Source: CAZEDL01 sp964585245 (lineage in GTDB: Bacteria; Patescibacteriota; Patescibacteriia; Magasanikbacterales; GWA2-37-8). Taken from it: DNA of 45,334 bases. The position numbers were made by a program, and so were the translations under genes. Below the pieces are notes generated by a model. It had not been told where the DNA came from. It worked only from the letters and a program-made list of their open reading frames with translations, and did not search any database. This document shows, one piece after another, positions 43,332 to 45,334 of this stretch; position 1 is the first letter of the stretch; each line of letters begins with the position of its first letter. The stretch covers positions 1-45,334 of the forward strand of contig CAZPCV010000004.1 of the NCBI GenBank assembly GCA_964585245.1. The letters are read 5' to 3'.

Positions 43332-44027
43332 CTACACCGCTCGCGCCAGGGTAATCCCCCACACTTTTTGAGTGCCGGCCAAACGAAGGGCGGCCGCGGC
43401 GCTTTCGAGAGTCGCTCCGGTAGTATATACGTCATCGACCAAAATAGCACATTTGGGAGCAGCCTGTGGCCCTTGCCACCTAAATGCCTCCTTAAGATTA
43501 CGCTGCCGCGCCACCTTAGTTAAGCGCGCCTGCTGTTTGGTTGCAACTACACGTTTAAGATCAGTAACCATAGAATAGGCTACTTCATTTCGTTCTACGG
43601 TTTGTAGCGCGGCCAGTAATAATCGGGTAAGGCTTTCGGCCTGATTAAACCCGCGATCACGTTCACGCCGCGGATGAAGAGGGATGGGAATAAGCGCTGC
43701 CCGAGCAAATTCCCCTGGGATTTGGGCGAACCATCCCGCACCAAGAGCTCCTTCACACACTGCGTGCCAGACACTCTCTAATTCTGCGATATGCTGATAC
43801 TTATAGGCTTGGATAATTTTTGACACCAGATTTCCTTCTTCATATTTCAAAAAACAACTAACTCCGGCCAACGCAGAGCTACCTGGCAAAAGCGGCTTTC
43901 CCCGATCGACGTACCCTGCTAAAAGTGGACGACAACGGGCACAGCACCACTCTCCTTCTTCATTACACCCTAAGCAAAAGACCGGGAATAGCCGGTCTTT
44001 GACAAATCGGGTAATAATTTCAAACAT
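43332..44027 (-). CDS. comFC: ComFC-family phosphoribosyltransferase-like protein
   Basis: A 231-residue protein with an N-terminal zinc ribbon (Cys18, Cys21, Cys28/29, Cys32), the P-I-P-L-H motif, R-G-F-N-Q-A-E-S-L, and the PRPP loop ILVDDVYTTGATL. ComFC proteins help single-stranded DNA move into the cytoplasm in natural transformation. It is the last of three leftward genes after the VirB4-like ATPase and the NTF2-like protein, so it sits with envelope-spanning machinery that could share a DNA-uptake role. Confidence 0.9.
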   Translation of the reverse strand: MFEIITRFVKDRLFPVFCLGCNEEGEWCCARCRPLLAGYVDRGKPLLPGSSALAGVSCFLKYEEGNLVSKIIQAYKYQHIAELESVWHAVCEGALGAGWFAQIPGEFARAALIPIPLHPRRERDRGFNQAESLTRLLLAALQTVERNEVAYSMVTDLKRVVATKQQARLTKVARQRNLKEAFRWQGPQAAPKCAILVDDVYTTGATLESAAAALRLAGTQKVWGITLARAV

Positions 44028-44033
44028 GAAAAA

Positions 44034-44651
44034 TTATTTAGACCACACGAAGCTGTCCACCAGCCAATTCGTTCCAACTTTTACCATGGTAACTGTGGCT
44101 GTGCCCTGAGTGCGCGTTTCCTGTCCTCCTTTAGTTTCGGCTCGAATAGCGGTCAACACTACTTCAGCTTTGGCATCAGCCTGAAAAGAATTCATATCCA
44201 TTGTGACAACTTCGGTAGTGACACCAACAAAGGCAGCAGTAGCAGCCGGGGTTGTTTTGGGCTTGATTCGTTCCCACAACGCCGGAGTCACGAGTGCCTG
44301 AACTTCGCTGACATTTTGGAAATTACTATCAGTGGAATAACTGCCATAGCGCTCGATGAAAATTTTAGCTAATTGCTGGACGCCTTTTTTAACCGCTTCT
44401 TCACTCGTTAAAGGCTTAACCGCGAGACCACTCGGAATTTCAGCTGCGGCTGGGGCACTAGCAGCGAGGCCGGAATCAAAATTGCTCCGGTCAATGACGG
44501 TAGTACCCGGAGGCAGGGTATCGCGGGAATTTCCGGGTGCCGGAGTGACTGCGGCCGGTTGTCGATTTCTAAAAACTAAAAAGGCGACCAAAGCTCCGAT
44601 AACGACCAGGATAAAACCGATAATGACCAGAAGACGAGTGCGAAGCAACAT
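44034..44651 (-). CDS. One-pass membrane protein with NTF2/VirB8-like outer domain
   Basis: A 205-residue protein with a membrane helix at about 8-27, a Pro/Ala-rich linker, and a C-terminal domain (about 80-205) of a long helix pair followed by strands (T-E-V-V-T-M-D-M, A-E-V-V-L-T-A-I-R, G-T-A-T-V-T-M-V-K-V-G-T-N-W-L-V-D-S). The end matches NTF2-like domains such as VirB8/TcpC. It lies 32 nt after the VirB4-like ATPase gene and 6 nt before comFC, so a secretion-channel subunit is likely. The fold is inferred from pattern only. Confidence 0.7.
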   Translation of the reverse strand: MLLRTRLLVIIGFILVVIGALVAFLVFRNRQPAAVTPAPGNSRDTLPPGTTVIDRSNFDSGLAASAPAAAEIPSGLAVKPLTSEEAVKKGVQQLAKIFIERYGSYSTDSNFQNVSEVQALVTPALWERIKPKTTPAATAAFVGVTTEVVTMDMNSFQADAKAEVVLTAIRAETKGGQETRTQGTATVTMVKVGTNWLVDSFVWSK

Positions 44652-44683
44652 AGAATAGTAGGTTACTAATTAATCACAGCAGA

Positions 44684-45334
44684 TTATTGAGATTGTTGTT
44701 CAAATTCCTTTTTGGCCCGCTCAATATCCAACAGTTGCTGCGGATTGGTAGTGACAATCTGGTCTTCGGTATAAGACGCGACCACCTTGATCGCCGCATG
44801 TTTGGAGCCGGCAAAAAAGATACCTTCTCCAACTCCGCTCTCTAGCAATAAATATTTTTCACTATCGGTCAGCAAGAACACTTTCTGAATCGTATCAATA
44901 GCGGCGGATGATTGGCGCATGAGGAGTTGCAAGGCCGAGCTGGTTACGATCGCCTGGCCGTATTGTGATTTTAGAAAATCGTTAACGTCCTGCGTGATCG
45001 TTGTGACGCCAAGGAAATATTTACGACAGCGTTTAACGAGAGCAAAAATAAATCGCGCGCTGTCTTCGTGCTGCATCAGCCACCAGGCCTCATCAATCAC
45101 AAGGATGCGCTTCTTGCGCTCCGACCTAACTACATTCCAAATATAGTTCACGATCGCGTAAATAGCGAGCGGACGTAGCTCATCTTCGAGGTCACGCACA
45201 CTGAATATGACCAACTGATTTTTCATATCCACGTTAGTCGGAGCGTTGAATAACCCACTAAACGTGCCTTCGGTATATTTTTTCAATTTGATAATCAATT
45301 CCCCCGAACCTTCGAGGCCTTCCAAAATTTCTTC
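44684..45334 (-). CDS. VirB4/TraC-like ATPase, C-terminal part (cut by window end)
   Basis: The frame is open to the last base (E-E-I-L-E-G-L ...), so the TTG at 45325 is internal. The ~216 residues seen are the end of a VirB4-type ATPase: V-I-F-S-V-R-D-L, Walker B RILVIDEAWWLM, the T-I-T-Q-D-V-N-D motif, and the closing helices. VirB4 powers assembly and transport in type IV secretion and conjugation-like systems. It heads the leftward cluster with the NTF2-like protein and comFC. Confidence 0.93.
   Translation of the reverse strand, partial: EEILEGLEGSGELIIKLKKYTEGTFSGLFNAPTNVDMKNQLVIFSVRDLEDELRPLAIYAIVNYIWNVVRSERKKRILVIDEAWWLMQHEDSARFIFALVKRCRKYFLGVTTITQDVNDFLKSQYGQAIVTSSALQLLMRQSSAAIDTIQKVFLLTDSEKYLLLESGVGEGIFFAGSKHAAIKVVASYTEDQIVTTNPQQLLDIERAKKEFEQQSQ

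Noticed and set aside
1..45334. CRISPR arrays, insertion sequences, rRNA genes
   Set aside because: No regularly spaced repeats, transposase motifs or rRNA stretches were seen on either strand.

Overview
The window looks like chromosome from a bacterium of the Candidate Phyla Radiation (Patescibacteria). The support is indirect: a TraC/VirD4-like secretion ATPase with the N-terminal domain typical of that group, an ATPase-free paralogue of it, a VirB4-like ATPase next to a one-pass NTF2-like protein, a parvulin-carrying SecD, and starts that almost all lack a Shine-Dalgarno sequence. TGA is a normal stop here (the methyltransferase and the purQ fusion end in it), so the genetic code is 11 and not the recoded code of Gracilibacteria/Absconditabacteria. 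There is no rRNA, CRISPR array or insertion sequence. Two runs of N (100 and 10 bases) mark scaffold joins.

Layout. 1-3.8 kb: the 3' part of a type IV secretion coupling ATPase, a gap, then dnaX without its first residues. 3.8-8.3 kb: tRNA-Gln(CUG) with its own promoter, an AT-rich methyltransferase, a DEAD-box RNA helicase with a DbpA-type RNA-binding tail, and a convergent secreted alpha/beta hydrolase. 8.4-32.6 kb: a purine locus. The rightward array is folD, purA, purL, purM, purQ fused to two PurS-like domains, an unknown duplicated coiled-coil protein, purC, purK, purE, purB, two BamE-like membrane proteins, purF, a membrane-anchored OB-fold-like protein, purD, purN, purH, a small helical protein and an amidohydrolase. 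It is closed by a strong terminator. guaB (leftward) and guaA (rightward) follow and share one overlapping divergent promoter. 32.6-34.4 kb: an ATPase-less paralogue of the secretion ATPase's N-terminal domain plus a 53-residue membrane protein. 34.4-40.5 kb: secF, secD and secA, with secA broken by a gap that looks like a bad join. 40.7-43.3 kb: a CarF/TMEM189-type plasmanylethanolamine desaturase and a two-gene ABC-2 exporter. 43.3-45.3 kb: comFC, an NTF2-like anchored protein and the 3' end of a VirB4-like ATPase.

Together the purine genes encode every step from PRPP to IMP (PurF, D, N, L/Q/S, M, K, E, C, B, H), both branches (PurA/PurB to AMP, GuaB/GuaA to GMP) and FolD for the formyl-folate that PurN and PurH consume. 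Such completeness is uncommon in a lineage known for lost biosynthesis. The most novel points are the PurQ-PurS-PurS fusion, which puts the known 1:2 subunit ratio into one chain, the unknown mostly membrane-anchored or coiled-coil proteins threaded between the enzymes, the parvulin insertion in SecD, and a plasmalogen-forming desaturase.
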